Positions 26,484 through 35,752 of a DNA stretch of 64,000 bases are shown here, in pieces. The notes beneath the pieces were generated by a model. The model saw nothing but the letters and a program-made list of their open reading frames with translations. It made no database searches and was not told where the DNA came from. The position numbers were made by a program, and so were the translations under genes. Every line of letters starts with the position of its first letter. Position 1 is the stretch's first letter. This stretch comes from Clostridium sp. Lineage in GTDB: Bacteria; Bacillota; Clostridia; Clostridiales; Clostridiaceae. Location: positions 49,584 to 113,583 of the forward strand of contig JARLHR010000210.1 in the NCBI GenBank assembly GCA_031292145.1. Reading direction: 5' to 3'.

Positions 26484-27752
26484 CTAGTCCAATTTTATTA
26501 ATTCTTCTACAATTTGTTTTATCTTTTCATCCTTATTTTTCATGCTATTTATTTTCTTAAATTTTTTCTTTAGATTCTTCTTTAATTTTTCTATAAATTC
26601 AATGGTAAATGGTAAATATTTTTCTTTTTCTTTCACATATTCTTTTGAAAAAAACTCCCTACTTAAGGCTACTGAAAATAATATTAACATTACACAGTTA
26701 TCTTTTATCATAATTTTTATTTTTTTATTATTGTCCAGTTTCTTAAAATCATCTATAACATTAACAGTAAAATTCATAAGTTTATTTACTATGGAGTCTA
26801 ACTTATAACGTCCTGCAAGTTGAGACATCACAGTAATATGATTATTAACCAAGTCTTCTTTTACATCTTGTATGTCATCCGCAAGCTGCAAAAGAACTCC
26901 ATACCCTATACAAAACTCTAATTCTTCAGGCGTCAATTCTCCATTTACAAGATAACCATCTACAAGTACTGATGAACCACCCTTTTCAATTGATATTCCA
27001 AGAATGTCCCTTTCATAAGGAATTGTTATTTCATCTTGCTGATTTAAACTCATAACTTGGCCATTTTGTATTTCCATCAAACTCTCATATACTTTAGGAT
27101 AATTTTGTCTATTAAAAATCTCTTCAATATTTTCAACTAATTTATATACTTTTCTTTCATGTTCATTTTTAGGATCTATATTCTTACCTTCTAGCCTTTC
27201 ATATAACCTATTATTAAACTGCTCTTTATCCTTAATATCAACTTCAGCATTATCTAAATAGTTATCTGTATAAGGATACAGCATACTATAACCAAAAATA
27301 GCTTTAGAAAGCTCTATTTTCTCTCCTTTTATTGCTTGAAGAATATTAATAATCCACACATTTCTCATAGCTTGACCAATATCGTTTGTAGTGATTTTCT
27401 CATCAAATTTCTTAGCTTCCTTTATAAACTCTTTAGTAATCTTAAAAAAATTATTTTTTAATTCATCTTCAAAATCAATATCAAAAATATATCCATTCCT
27501 TAAAAAATCATTTATAATTTCATTTAAATTATCATTCCATACTTTTAAATCTTCCTCATTTTCAAATGCATATATGTGATCAACAAGCTTATCTATTAAA
27601 TTATCAAATCTCTTTTCTCTAATCTTCTTTTCACTAAAACTAATTTCCTTTTTATAAAGCTGAAAATAACTATTACTATTCCACCATTTTTCTCTAAATA
27701 AATTATAGCAATTACTTGGATTTCGATTTTTAATTTTTCCCCTAATATTCAT
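26484..27752 (-). CDS. Class I isoprenoid-synthase-fold protein of unknown product
   Basis: 422 aa, almost entirely helical and Lys/Asn/Glu-rich. Two Asp-rich motifs in the right order mark the polyprenyl-synthase/terpenoid-synthase fold: D163-NYL-D167 and D292-D293-IQ-D296 in GVLLQLADDIQDVKEDL. The second fits the Mg-diphosphate-binding DDxxD motif. The sequence is not that of IspA, HepT or squalene synthase, and it is longer than typical prenyltransferases (about 290-330 aa). It is monocistronic, with no other isoprenoid genes nearby. It could be a cryptic prenyltransferase or terpene cyclase, or a non-catalytic relative. The ATG is at 27752; GAGGTGA lies upstream. Confidence 0.7.
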   Translation of the reverse strand: MNIRGKIKNRNPSNCYNLFREKWWNSNSYFQLYKKEISFSEKKIREKRFDNLIDKLVDHIYAFENEEDLKVWNDNLNEIINDFLRNGYIFDIDFEDELKNNFFKITKEFIKEAKKFDEKITTNDIGQAMRNVWIINILQAIKGEKIELSKAIFGYSMLYPYTDNYLDNAEVDIKDKEQFNNRLYERLEGKNIDPKNEHERKVYKLVENIEEIFNRQNYPKVYESLMEIQNGQVMSLNQQDEITIPYERDILGISIEKGGSSVLVDGYLVNGELTPEELEFCIGYGVLLQLADDIQDVKEDLVNNHITVMSQLAGRYKLDSIVNKLMNFTVNVIDDFKKLDNNKKIKIMIKDNCVMLILFSVALSREFFSKEYVKEKEKYLPFTIEFIEKLKKNLKKKFKKINSMKNKDEKIKQIVEELIKLD

Positions 27753-27834
27753 GAATCACCTCATAACATTTTTTGTAATTTTAATCACTATGAAAGATAT
27801 TTTGTTTGTTGCATATATTTCCAAATCCTTAATC

Positions 27835-27998
27835 TAAGGCACTATCAAAAAAATAACAAGTCAGTATGCTAGTCTATTTTGCGTCATACTGCGTCGCTAA
27901 GTCTCACTAATAGGCCCGCTATGAGCAAGCCTTAGCTTCTTGTCTGACACAAAATATACGTCGCATCTTTGACTTGTTATTTTCTTTCTAGTGCCTAA
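27835..27998. repeat. AGGCAC-ended palindromic repeat, full-length copy 2
   Basis: A 164 bp element with terminal inverted repeats TAAGGCACTATCAAAAAAATAA... and ...TTATTTTCTTTCTAGTGCCTAA, and inner arms ACAAGTCA / TGACTTGT. The interior (CTAATAGGCC, CTTCTTGTCTGACACAAAATAT, CGCATC) matches the copy at 3304-3466. It lies between the DUF523 and isoprenoid-synthase genes (both leftward). Confidence 0.85.
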
Positions 27999-28111
27999 TT
28001 ATATAATTAAGAAACCATGAAATTTAATATATTCATGATTTCTTTCATAATCCTTATAATAAATTGTAGTGCATAATTTTAAAAATATGAATAAATTCTT
28101 TACACTGGAAT

Positions 28112-28840
28112 CTATTTATCTTCATCCAACATTTCTTCTACTTCCTCAATACTTAATCCTGTTGCCTCTGCAATTTCATCTGCATCCTCAAATCCCATTA
28201 AGTCATGCGCTAAAGAAATCATCAGTTTTTTCACATTTTCTTCGACTCTTGGAGGTAAATCTGACATATCCGTTAAATTTTCTGTTAAATCAAAATATTC
28301 TTCTTCGTACTCCTCTTCTTCTCCCAATTCAAAAAGCTTCCTTTTTTTAGCCTTTTCTCTATCAAATTCATTAAGATAGACTAATTTGCTATTGTTTACT
28401 TCTAAATCTTCATCTGAAAATACGGCTATACCTTCATTTTCTAATAATTGAGCTGTTATTCCCTTACCTTTAATTTTATTTCCCGTAAAGGTACCATCAT
28501 ATACAAAATTAGCTCCACAAGAAGGACTGCCCTCTTTTAATATGGCTCTAGTAGCACCAAGTTCTTTAGCAATTTTTAGTGTTTCATAAGCTCCTTTTAA
28601 AAACTGCTCAGTCACATCTTCTCCTTGGTCACTTAATGCCTTTCCATTGCCTTCTATAACTTGACTTGCTGTATTATTTAATTCAACAGGATTTCTTGGT
28701 GTTGGTAATCCACCTAATTGCTCTGGACATACTAATAAGGCTTTTCCTTCCCTTAGCAGCTTTAAACACCTTTCATTCTTATTATCATTTCCATTATACT
28801 TACAATTTATTCCACATAAACATGCACTTATTATGTACAT
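28112..28840 (-). CDS. DUF523 family protein with acidic C-terminal extension
   Basis: 242 aa. The first 150 or so residues are a standard DUF523 domain: ISACLCGINCKYNG with paired cysteines, VCPEQLGGLPTPRNP, KEGSPSCG, and GKGITAQLLENEGI. Cys-rich loops suggest metal or Fe-S binding, but the reaction is unestablished. Beyond about residue 165 comes an extra segment with a strongly acidic patch (FELGEEEEYEEEYFD) and a small helical end ADEIAEATGLSIEEVEEML. That ending resembles the C-terminal tail seen in many clostridial transposase-like proteins. Most DUF523 proteins stop without it. A repeat separates the gene from mutS2 upstream. Confidence 0.85.
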   Translation of the reverse strand: MYIISACLCGINCKYNGNDNKNERCLKLLREGKALLVCPEQLGGLPTPRNPVELNNTASQVIEGNGKALSDQGEDVTEQFLKGAYETLKIAKELGATRAILKEGSPSCGANFVYDGTFTGNKIKGKGITAQLLENEGIAVFSDEDLEVNNSKLVYLNEFDREKAKKRKLFELGEEEEYEEEYFDLTENLTDMSDLPPRVEENVKKLMISLAHDLMGFEDADEIAEATGLSIEEVEEMLDEDK

Positions 28841-28858
28841 AAAACCACCCCACTTATT

Positions 28859-28962
28859 CAGTTAACAGTTTACAGTTTACAGTGCACAGTTATGGAACAA
28901 AACTCACTTGGAAAGTTCATGTTTCCCAAATTGTTAACTGTGCATTGTTAACTGTTAACTGT
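28859..28962. repeat. Heptamer-type palindrome between mutS2 and the DUF523 gene
   Basis: The left arm is a run of AGTTAAC/AGTTTAC-like heptamers ending GTGCACAGTT. The right arm is its complement, AACTGTGCATTGTTAACTGTTAACTGT. Together they form a long hairpin that ends 2 bp from the mutS2 stop codon. Confidence 0.8.
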
Positions 28963-28963
28963 A

Positions 28964-31324
28964 TTAAGCCTTCAGCTCTACCATTGTAACTCCATCTCCA
29001 CCTTCACCATAAGCACCTAGCCTATAAGCTTTTACATGAGGATGTCTTTTAAGCATATCATTTATAGCTTTCCTAAGGATTCCTGTGCCTTTACCATGAA
29101 CTATGGTTACTTCTCCTAAATTAGCCATGTACGCATCATCTAAATATTTATCTGCTTTATAACAAGCCTCTTCAGCATCTAATCCTCTTAAATCTACTCT
29201 TGATTCTACATTGCTTAAATTAAGTTTTACTTCTCTTTTTCTTCTTACCTTTTCTACTTTAGTAACTTGAGTTTTTCTCAAATCCTTAAGCTTAACATTA
29301 ATTTTCATAATTCCAGCTTCAACCTGAACTTCTCCTCTATTGTCTGGCATAGAAATAATGATTACTCTTTGATTTAATGATGGCAGAAAAGCTTCCATTC
29401 CCAAAGTTACTTTTGCTATAGCTTCTCCTTCATTTTCTTTCATATTATGAATGCCTTTTTCTTTTTCTTCCAAACTTACTTTTAATTTTTTGCGTTCTTC
29501 TTCAAGTCTTTGTCTTCCACCACTTGATATTCCAAGCTTCTCTAGTTCCCTCATTGCTTTTAAAATTTCATCCGCTTCATCTTTAGCATTTGAAATTAGT
29601 TCTTTTGCCTCACGCCTTGCATCCATATATGCCTTTTCTCTAGTTTTATCTAGCTTTTCAAGCTTTTCTTCATACTTTTTCTTAAGCTCTTCTGTGTCTT
29701 TTTTAAGCATTTTAGCTTCCCTTGCTTCTTGTTTGGCAATAATACTCTTTTCTTGAAGCTCTCTGATTAAATTTTCAAATTGAAGATTTTCTTCTGAAAT
29801 ATATTCTTTTGCTCTTTTAATTACGCCTTCTACAAGACCTAATCTCTTGGATATTTCAAAAGCATTAGACTTTCCAGGTACTCCAATTAATAATCTGTAA
29901 GTTGGTCTTAAAGTCTCTATATCAAATTCAACTGAAGCATTTTCAACACCATCTGTTTTTATAGCATATGCTTTAAGTTCACTATAATGAGTAGTTGCAA
30001 TTAATTTTGCCCCTCTATTTTCTAATGTTTCCAATATGGATACAGCTAGTGCAGCGCCTTCTGTGGGGTCTGTACCTGCTCCAAGTTCATCAAATAATAC
30101 TAAAGACTTATCATCTACATGTTTCATAATCTCTACAATATTAGTCATATGAGATGAAAAGGTAGATAAACTCTGCTCAATGCTTTGTTCATCACCTATA
30201 TCTGCAAAAACTTCTGTAAAGAAAGCTATAGCCGAATTATCCCTAGCAGGAATTAAAAGTCCGCTTAGTCCCATAATATGAAGCAAACCAACAGTTTTTA
30301 TAGTAACAGTTTTTCCTCCTGTATTAGGTCCTGTTATCATTAAAGTTGTAAACTCTTTTCCTAAATAAATATCAGATGGTACTACTTTATCATCTTCAAT
30401 TAAAGGATGTCTTCCTGACAATATGCTGAAGGTTCCATCTTCTGTAACTATTGGTTTTATTGCATTTAAGGCAGAAGCATACTTTGCTTTTGCAAATATA
30501 AAGTCAAGTTCAATTAACACTTTTAAATTGCTCAAGCATTGCTCTGCATTCATTTTAACTTTTAAGGAAAGGTCTGAAAGTATTCTTTCTATTTCAGCTT
30601 TTTCTTTTAGAACTAATTCTCTTATTTCATTATTCAAATTAACTAAACTCATAGGTTCAATAAAAAATGTTGCACCAGTTGAACTTTGATCATGCACAAG
30701 TCCTGGAACTTGACTTTTATATTCTGACTTTACAGGAATTACATACCGATCTCCCCTCATAGTATATAAATCATCTTGCAAATATTTCGAATTGCTCTTT
30801 ACTATAGAACTTATTTTTTCTCTAACTGAAGAATTCTTTTCTTTGAGACTTCTTCGTATATTGTATAATGTTTGGCTAGCTTTATCGCTAATTTCATCTT
30901 CTGAAACTATAGCCCTTTCAATTTCATCTTCTAAAACCTTTACTGATACTAATATATATGCTAAATCTTCAAGTCTTGGATATGCTTTTTCTACTTCTTC
31001 TCTTTTAAAGAATTCCTTCATATTTCTAGAAGCTCTAAGCATCCCTCCAACTCTTAGCAGTTGTTCTGGGCTTAAAGTACCTCCTTTTCTAGCTCTTTCA
31101 ATCCCTTCGTGGGTATCACAAAGACCTTCTAGAGGAGGATTTCCTTTTGTAATTAAAATTTCAAGCGCTTCATTTGTATCGTCTAACTTATTGTTTATTT
31201 CATATAAGTTATCATATGGTCCAAGTTTATCAACTAAGTCTTTTCCTGCATTTGTTCTTGCATATTTTTTTATTTTCTCTTTAATTTTATAAAACTCTAA
31301 TACTCTTAGAGAACGTTCATTCAT
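28964..31324 (-). CDS. mutS2: Endonuclease MutS2
   Basis: 786 aa, the normal length for MutS2. It is involved in suppressing homologous recombination and in rescue of collided ribosomes. Core MutS domain with Walker A TGPNTGGKT (about residue 330), Walker B LVLFDELGAGTDPTEGAAL, a central coiled coil (about 510-620) and a C-terminal Smr nuclease domain (VDLRGLDAEEA, VTIVHGKGTGILR). There are no mismatch-recognition domains, as expected. AAGGGTG precedes the ATG. The order mutS2, U32, zapA (all leftward) is common in clostridia, but palindromic repeats separate the genes here. Confidence 0.97.
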   Translation of the reverse strand: MNERSLRVLEFYKIKEKIKKYARTNAGKDLVDKLGPYDNLYEINNKLDDTNEALEILITKGNPPLEGLCDTHEGIERARKGGTLSPEQLLRVGGMLRASRNMKEFFKREEVEKAYPRLEDLAYILVSVKVLEDEIERAIVSEDEISDKASQTLYNIRRSLKEKNSSVREKISSIVKSNSKYLQDDLYTMRGDRYVIPVKSEYKSQVPGLVHDQSSTGATFFIEPMSLVNLNNEIRELVLKEKAEIERILSDLSLKVKMNAEQCLSNLKVLIELDFIFAKAKYASALNAIKPIVTEDGTFSILSGRHPLIEDDKVVPSDIYLGKEFTTLMITGPNTGGKTVTIKTVGLLHIMGLSGLLIPARDNSAIAFFTEVFADIGDEQSIEQSLSTFSSHMTNIVEIMKHVDDKSLVLFDELGAGTDPTEGAALAVSILETLENRGAKLIATTHYSELKAYAIKTDGVENASVEFDIETLRPTYRLLIGVPGKSNAFEISKRLGLVEGVIKRAKEYISEENLQFENLIRELQEKSIIAKQEAREAKMLKKDTEELKKKYEEKLEKLDKTREKAYMDARREAKELISNAKDEADEILKAMRELEKLGISSGGRQRLEEERKKLKVSLEEKEKGIHNMKENEGEAIAKVTLGMEAFLPSLNQRVIIISMPDNRGEVQVEAGIMKINVKLKDLRKTQVTKVEKVRRKREVKLNLSNVESRVDLRGLDAEEACYKADKYLDDAYMANLGEVTIVHGKGTGILRKAINDMLKRHPHVKAYRLGAYGEGGDGVTMVELKA

Positions 31325-31347
31325 TTACATTCACACCCTTAATTAAT

Positions 31348-31530
31348 TCAGTCAAGAGTTAACAGTTAAGAGTTAAGAGTTAGTGGACAAATCCTTGCAG
31401 GATTTGAAATATGTTTTCTTCGAAATTACTAATTAAATATGCTCTCCAAATCTTGCATTTAAATAGCATAACTTTCTCTTTAAAGGTTTCATCCCCAACT
31501 ATTACCTGTTCATTGTTAACTGCCAACTAT
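31348..31530. repeat. Heptamer-type palindrome, copy next to mutS2 start
   Basis: The left arm AGAGTTAACAGTTAAGAGTT is a run of related heptamers, and the right arm TTCATTGTTAACTGCCAACT is a degenerate complement. A loop of about 130 bp separates them. It lies about 25 bp upstream of mutS2. Confidence 0.65.
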
Positions 31531-31539
31531 ATTTTAATT

Positions 31540-31667
31540 CAGTTAAGAATTTAAAGTTAAGAATTAAGAATTAGTAAAATAAATTCTTTCAGTATTTGAA
31601 TAGTGTATTTTCAGAAATTCCATAGGAATTTCTTCCTCAACTCCTAATTCTTAACTCTTAACTGTTA
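31540..31667. repeat. Heptamer-type palindrome, copy at the U32 stop codon
   Basis: The left arm CAGTTAAGAATT, with repeats of GTTAAGAATTAAGAATTAG, faces the right arm CTCCTAATTCTTAACTCTTAACTGTTA. The TAA stop of the U32 gene lies inside the right arm. With the copy at 31348 it forms a tandem pair of hairpins. Confidence 0.75.
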
Positions 31668-34025
31668 TTCAACTCCACGTTTATAGTGGCCTTTTGTATA
31701 TTTATTATTTTCATTTTTCTTTTTATAAGCAATTTGATTTAAAATCTCTTTAACTTCTTCATAACATTCATCTTTAAAGTCTATCCTAAAGTTTGAAATA
31801 TTAAAAGATTTAAGCTCTTCTACTTCATCAATTAAATTTGTAGCCAATGAATTCAAAATATAACTTCTACAGCTATTATCTGACAAAACGCTAAAGCTTT
31901 CATTCATTCTATCTTTTAATTTAAAATTATCTTTCATACATGGTTTACTGCATTCTTTTTTAGAAGCTTTATTTCCAAATGTACTTCCTATAGGACAATA
32001 TTCGCTAACCATAAGTTCAGTTTTTCCATAAATATTAGCTGCAACTTTGCAATTAATATTTTTCATGAGTTCTTTTATTTCTTTTCGATTTAGCTCTAAA
32101 CTTATAGATGAAATATCCACATCTTCAGCATAAAGCTCTGCTGCTTCCTTATTAAAGATATTTAATTTATAATCTCCAACTATAGATAGTTTATCTTTAT
32201 ATAATTTAATTATTCCGGCATTACATGTGATAATTCCTCTTATGTAAGGCATTAGCTCATCTATAACCTTAACTATATAATTAAATTCACCTTTAATTAT
32301 ATTAGGCACTTTCAAATATATTTTTTTATCTTCAGATATTTGCTCATATAAATTCTTTAAGTCTTCTTTATTCAAGGCCGCACTTTTTCTGCTGAAGAAT
32401 ATATTTAATGCTATATTTTTAACATCGTCATCTTCCACTAAAGCTTTTAGCTGCTCCTTTGTAATACAACTATAAATATATCCTAAATCTTCATTACATT
32501 TTATAGACTTAGCTTTAGGAGTTTTCTCTTCTCTTCTTCTCCTATAAGAACTTGTATCTTTTAATACTTTTTCAAATAATTCTCTTCTCAAATTATTTAT
32601 AGCCGCTATTCTTATAAATCCATCTTCAAAAACATCAAAAAGTATTTTATCAAATTTATAAGGAATATCTCCTGATTTCTTTAAGGCTTCTTCAACTCTT
32701 TCTCTAGTTAAAGGCTTATTAGTAGCCGGTTCAACTATTTCCCCATAAACCTTATATTCCTTATTATTAAACCTAGTTTTAATAGATAGTGGAGCACCAA
32801 CCTTAAACTCAACTTCTCCTATTAAATCTATTTTTCTCTTATAAGGCTTTAAATCTTCTTTTAATTCATCATATAACCTTTTGTCAGACATCTTATATAA
32901 TTTATAACCTTTTTTATATCCACCAGTTGGGAATAGCTTAACTTTTTCTCCCTTGATAGCTTCTTTAACTTCCTTATTATTTTTTAAGATTTTGCTCAAG
33001 GTAAATCCATCATCCGCAAAGCGTATTCCGTCACCTAAAGCTACGTTATCTTCTAATATGACTTCTCCATCATTTCCAATCTGTCCTATAAAGACTCCAG
33101 TATTTTTAGGATAATTATAGCTCATCATATCTTTTCCTACATTTTTATATAAGTATGCTTTAGCAAAACCTTCTCTATTAAATAATTGAGCTAATTCATT
33201 TCTACCTTTATGTAAGTCAAACTTTGTATTTATTAATGCCTTATCAATGGCTTTTCTATAATTTCTTGTAACACCAGCCACATACTCTGGCTTTTTCATT
33301 CTTCCTTCAACCTTTAACGATGCAGTTCCACTCTTAATAATTGAATCTATATCATCTATTAAACATGTATCCTTAGGACTTAAAAGATATCCTTTTCTTT
33401 CTCCTAAAGTTTCACCTTGAAGAGTATATTGCATTCTACAAGGCTGAGCACATCTTCCTCTATTTCCACTTCGGCCGCCTATCATAGAACTCATTAAACA
33501 TTGCCCTGAATAACATACACATAAAGCTCCGTGTACAAATATTTCTGTTTCAATATTTAAATCTTTAGAAATATACTTAATTTCATCAATAGACAACTCC
33601 CTAGATAAAACAATTCTTTCCATTCCTTTTTCTTTAAAATATAAAGCACCTTCTGCATTATGAATTGTCATTTGAGTTGAGGCATGAAGTTCGAATTCAG
33701 GATATACATCTCTAATTAAGCTTATTAAGCCAATATCCTGAATTATTAATGCATCAACTCCTATTTCATAAAGGTAACCTGTATATTTCAATGCTTCTTT
33801 TAATTCATTTTGTTTCAAAAGCGTATTCATAGTGACGTACACTTTCACATTATAACTATGTGCATAGTCCACAGCCTTTTGCATGGTTTCATTATCAAAA
33901 TTGGAGGCATAAGCCCTTGCTGAGAACTTATTTCCTCCTAAGTATATTGCATCTGCGCCATTATTAATAGCTGCAATTAAACTCTCCATACTTCCTGCCG
34001 GAGCTAGTAATTCAATCTTATTCAT
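31665..34025 (-). CDS. U32 family peptidase / RlhA-like protein
   Basis: 786 aa, the long form of the U32 family with an additional C-terminal domain (DUF3656-like). The N-terminal TIM-barrel-like region begins IELLAPAGSMESLIAAINNGAD. The U32 signature lies at about residues 155-200: EIFVHGALCVCYSGQC, GNRGRCAQPCR. E. coli relatives (RlhA, TrhP/YegQ) hydroxylate rRNA or tRNA bases with an Fe-S cluster and prephenate, so RNA modification is more likely than proteolysis; this is family knowledge, not shown here. AAGGAGAAAT precedes the ATG. It starts 14 bp after the zapA-like gene ends, as one operon. Confidence 0.92.
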   Translation of the reverse strand: MNKIELLAPAGSMESLIAAINNGADAIYLGGNKFSARAYASNFDNETMQKAVDYAHSYNVKVYVTMNTLLKQNELKEALKYTGYLYEIGVDALIIQDIGLISLIRDVYPEFELHASTQMTIHNAEGALYFKEKGMERIVLSRELSIDEIKYISKDLNIETEIFVHGALCVCYSGQCLMSSMIGGRSGNRGRCAQPCRMQYTLQGETLGERKGYLLSPKDTCLIDDIDSIIKSGTASLKVEGRMKKPEYVAGVTRNYRKAIDKALINTKFDLHKGRNELAQLFNREGFAKAYLYKNVGKDMMSYNYPKNTGVFIGQIGNDGEVILEDNVALGDGIRFADDGFTLSKILKNNKEVKEAIKGEKVKLFPTGGYKKGYKLYKMSDKRLYDELKEDLKPYKRKIDLIGEVEFKVGAPLSIKTRFNNKEYKVYGEIVEPATNKPLTRERVEEALKKSGDIPYKFDKILFDVFEDGFIRIAAINNLRRELFEKVLKDTSSYRRRREEKTPKAKSIKCNEDLGYIYSCITKEQLKALVEDDDVKNIALNIFFSRKSAALNKEDLKNLYEQISEDKKIYLKVPNIIKGEFNYIVKVIDELMPYIRGIITCNAGIIKLYKDKLSIVGDYKLNIFNKEAAELYAEDVDISSISLELNRKEIKELMKNINCKVAANIYGKTELMVSEYCPIGSTFGNKASKKECSKPCMKDNFKLKDRMNESFSVLSDNSCRSYILNSLATNLIDEVEELKSFNISNFRIDFKDECYEEVKEILNQIAYKKKNENNKYTKGHYKRGVE

Positions 34026-34039
34026 ATTTCTCCTTTGCC

Positions 34040-35752
34040 TTATCTTTTCTTTTTAACAACAGGTCCTACTTGTTCTTTCTTAACTTTTGCAATTTCTATT
34101 TCTCTATCTATTACTTTAGCTTGTAGTTCAAATATCCTATGTTGAAAAGTTTTATATTCTTGATTAAGTTTACTGTTTGTATTACTTAATTCTTCTTTTT
34201 CATTAACTAATATTGAAATTTTTTCTTGTAAATTATCCAGAGATTCTTTACTATTTCCTAAATCTATATCTTTAGTTTCAATTTCTCTTTTTAGACTTAA
34301 GAAAATGCCTTCCTTATCTTCTAATTCCTTTTTTACACTTTCTAAGTGTTCTGTCAATTCTTCAATTTCTTTAATTTTTGTATTAATCTCATTTTGCTTT
34401 TCTTCTTGATCTACTTCAGCTTCCTGCTTTAATTGCTCATTAGTGCTTCTCATAAGTTCTAATTCTTCTTCTAAAACTTCTTTTTGTCTATCATTTTTTT
34501 CTATTTCTTGTGATAACCCATCATTAACATCTCTCATATTTTTAATTTCATTATTTAAAACATCTTGATCTGACTTTAATTTATTGATTTCAATTTGAAG
34601 CTCATTCTTTTCATCATTTAATAAGCTAATTTGGTTAACTAAATTCTCATTTTCTTTAGTTATATTATTTAACTTATCTTTGCATGCTGTTATTTCCCTA
34701 TCTGACTCTTCAAATAAATCATTTAACTGTTTATTAAGTTGAGCTTTTTCAATATTGTTTAAAACACCTTGCTTTTCTAAGCTATCTTTACACTCCGCAA
34801 GTTCTTCAGCACATTTAGAATAAACCTCATTTAATTTTTCTAAATTTACTTTACATGCATCATATTCTTTATGAACTGCTTCTTTATTAGAAATTTCAGC
34901 GTCTAACCTTGATTCCACTTTTTCCAATTCTCCCAAAGCATTATAATACTTTAATTCAAAGGAATCCTTACTTTCACTTAACACTGCAATTTCGCTATCT
35001 AAGTTAATCTTAATTTCATTAAGTTTTTCAATTTCTTTATTTAATTCTAAATTTTTATCATTTAGTTCATTAAATGCTTTATTAATTTCATCATTTTCCT
35101 TATTAACATTTGAAACCTCATTTGTTAACTTTCCTATTTGTTCATCAGCTTCTTGCAATTGCTTATTTAATCTATGTTCTTTATTCTTAGCTTCATCAAC
35201 TTTTTTATAAAGGAACTTATTCTTTTCCTTAATTTCAAGAATTTCCTTCTTTAAAACTTCATTAACATTATTACTTTTTTTAAGTTCATCGCTTAATGAT
35301 TTACTTTGATTTTTTAATTTTTCATTTTCTGCCTTAAGATTATTCATTGCATCATTCAATGAATTATAAGTTGCTTCTTTATCTTTATATCTTGTATTTA
35401 ATCCTTGCTCTTTTTTATCAAATTCACCTTGAATTCTCAATTTTTCGTTATTGACATTTTCCAGTTCTAAATTAACCTGCTCTATCTTTTTATTTAATAA
35501 ATTAATTTCCGAATCTGCAGTTTCCTTAGATTTAATAGCTTTATCTAACTCTATATCACATTCATAAAGCTCATCTGCAATATTTACAGCTGCTAAAACT
35601 GATGCTGCAGTTGTACTAAAGCCTGCCTTTTTAGAAAGTATTTCTTTAATTCTGCTATCAACAAAATTTGCTATTCCCAATAAATACTTTTCATCTTTAT
35701 CACCCTTTAAATTATAACTCATACCATTTATGTTAACTGTTACCTTGATCAT
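34040..35752 (-). CDS. ZapA-like cell division protein fused to a long coiled coil
   Basis: 570 aa. Residues 1 to about 75 (KVTVNINGMSYNLKGDKDE, then LLGIANFVDSRIKEI and ASVLAAVNIADELYE) are a ZapA domain, which binds and bundles FtsZ. The remaining almost 480 residues are an uninterrupted Lys/Glu/Asn-rich coiled coil ending in a basic tail VGPVVKKKR. Ordinary ZapA proteins have about 85-130 residues. AGGTG precedes the ATG. The gene is co-transcribed with U32 and probably mutS2. The long rod could span or tether the Z-ring, which is inference. No frameshift or internal start suggests two separate genes. Confidence 0.85.
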   Translation of the reverse strand: MIKVTVNINGMSYNLKGDKDEKYLLGIANFVDSRIKEILSKKAGFSTTAASVLAAVNIADELYECDIELDKAIKSKETADSEINLLNKKIEQVNLELENVNNEKLRIQGEFDKKEQGLNTRYKDKEATYNSLNDAMNNLKAENEKLKNQSKSLSDELKKSNNVNEVLKKEILEIKEKNKFLYKKVDEAKNKEHRLNKQLQEADEQIGKLTNEVSNVNKENDEINKAFNELNDKNLELNKEIEKLNEIKINLDSEIAVLSESKDSFELKYYNALGELEKVESRLDAEISNKEAVHKEYDACKVNLEKLNEVYSKCAEELAECKDSLEKQGVLNNIEKAQLNKQLNDLFEESDREITACKDKLNNITKENENLVNQISLLNDEKNELQIEINKLKSDQDVLNNEIKNMRDVNDGLSQEIEKNDRQKEVLEEELELMRSTNEQLKQEAEVDQEEKQNEINTKIKEIEELTEHLESVKKELEDKEGIFLSLKREIETKDIDLGNSKESLDNLQEKISILVNEKEELSNTNSKLNQEYKTFQHRIFELQAKVIDREIEIAKVKKEQVGPVVKKKR

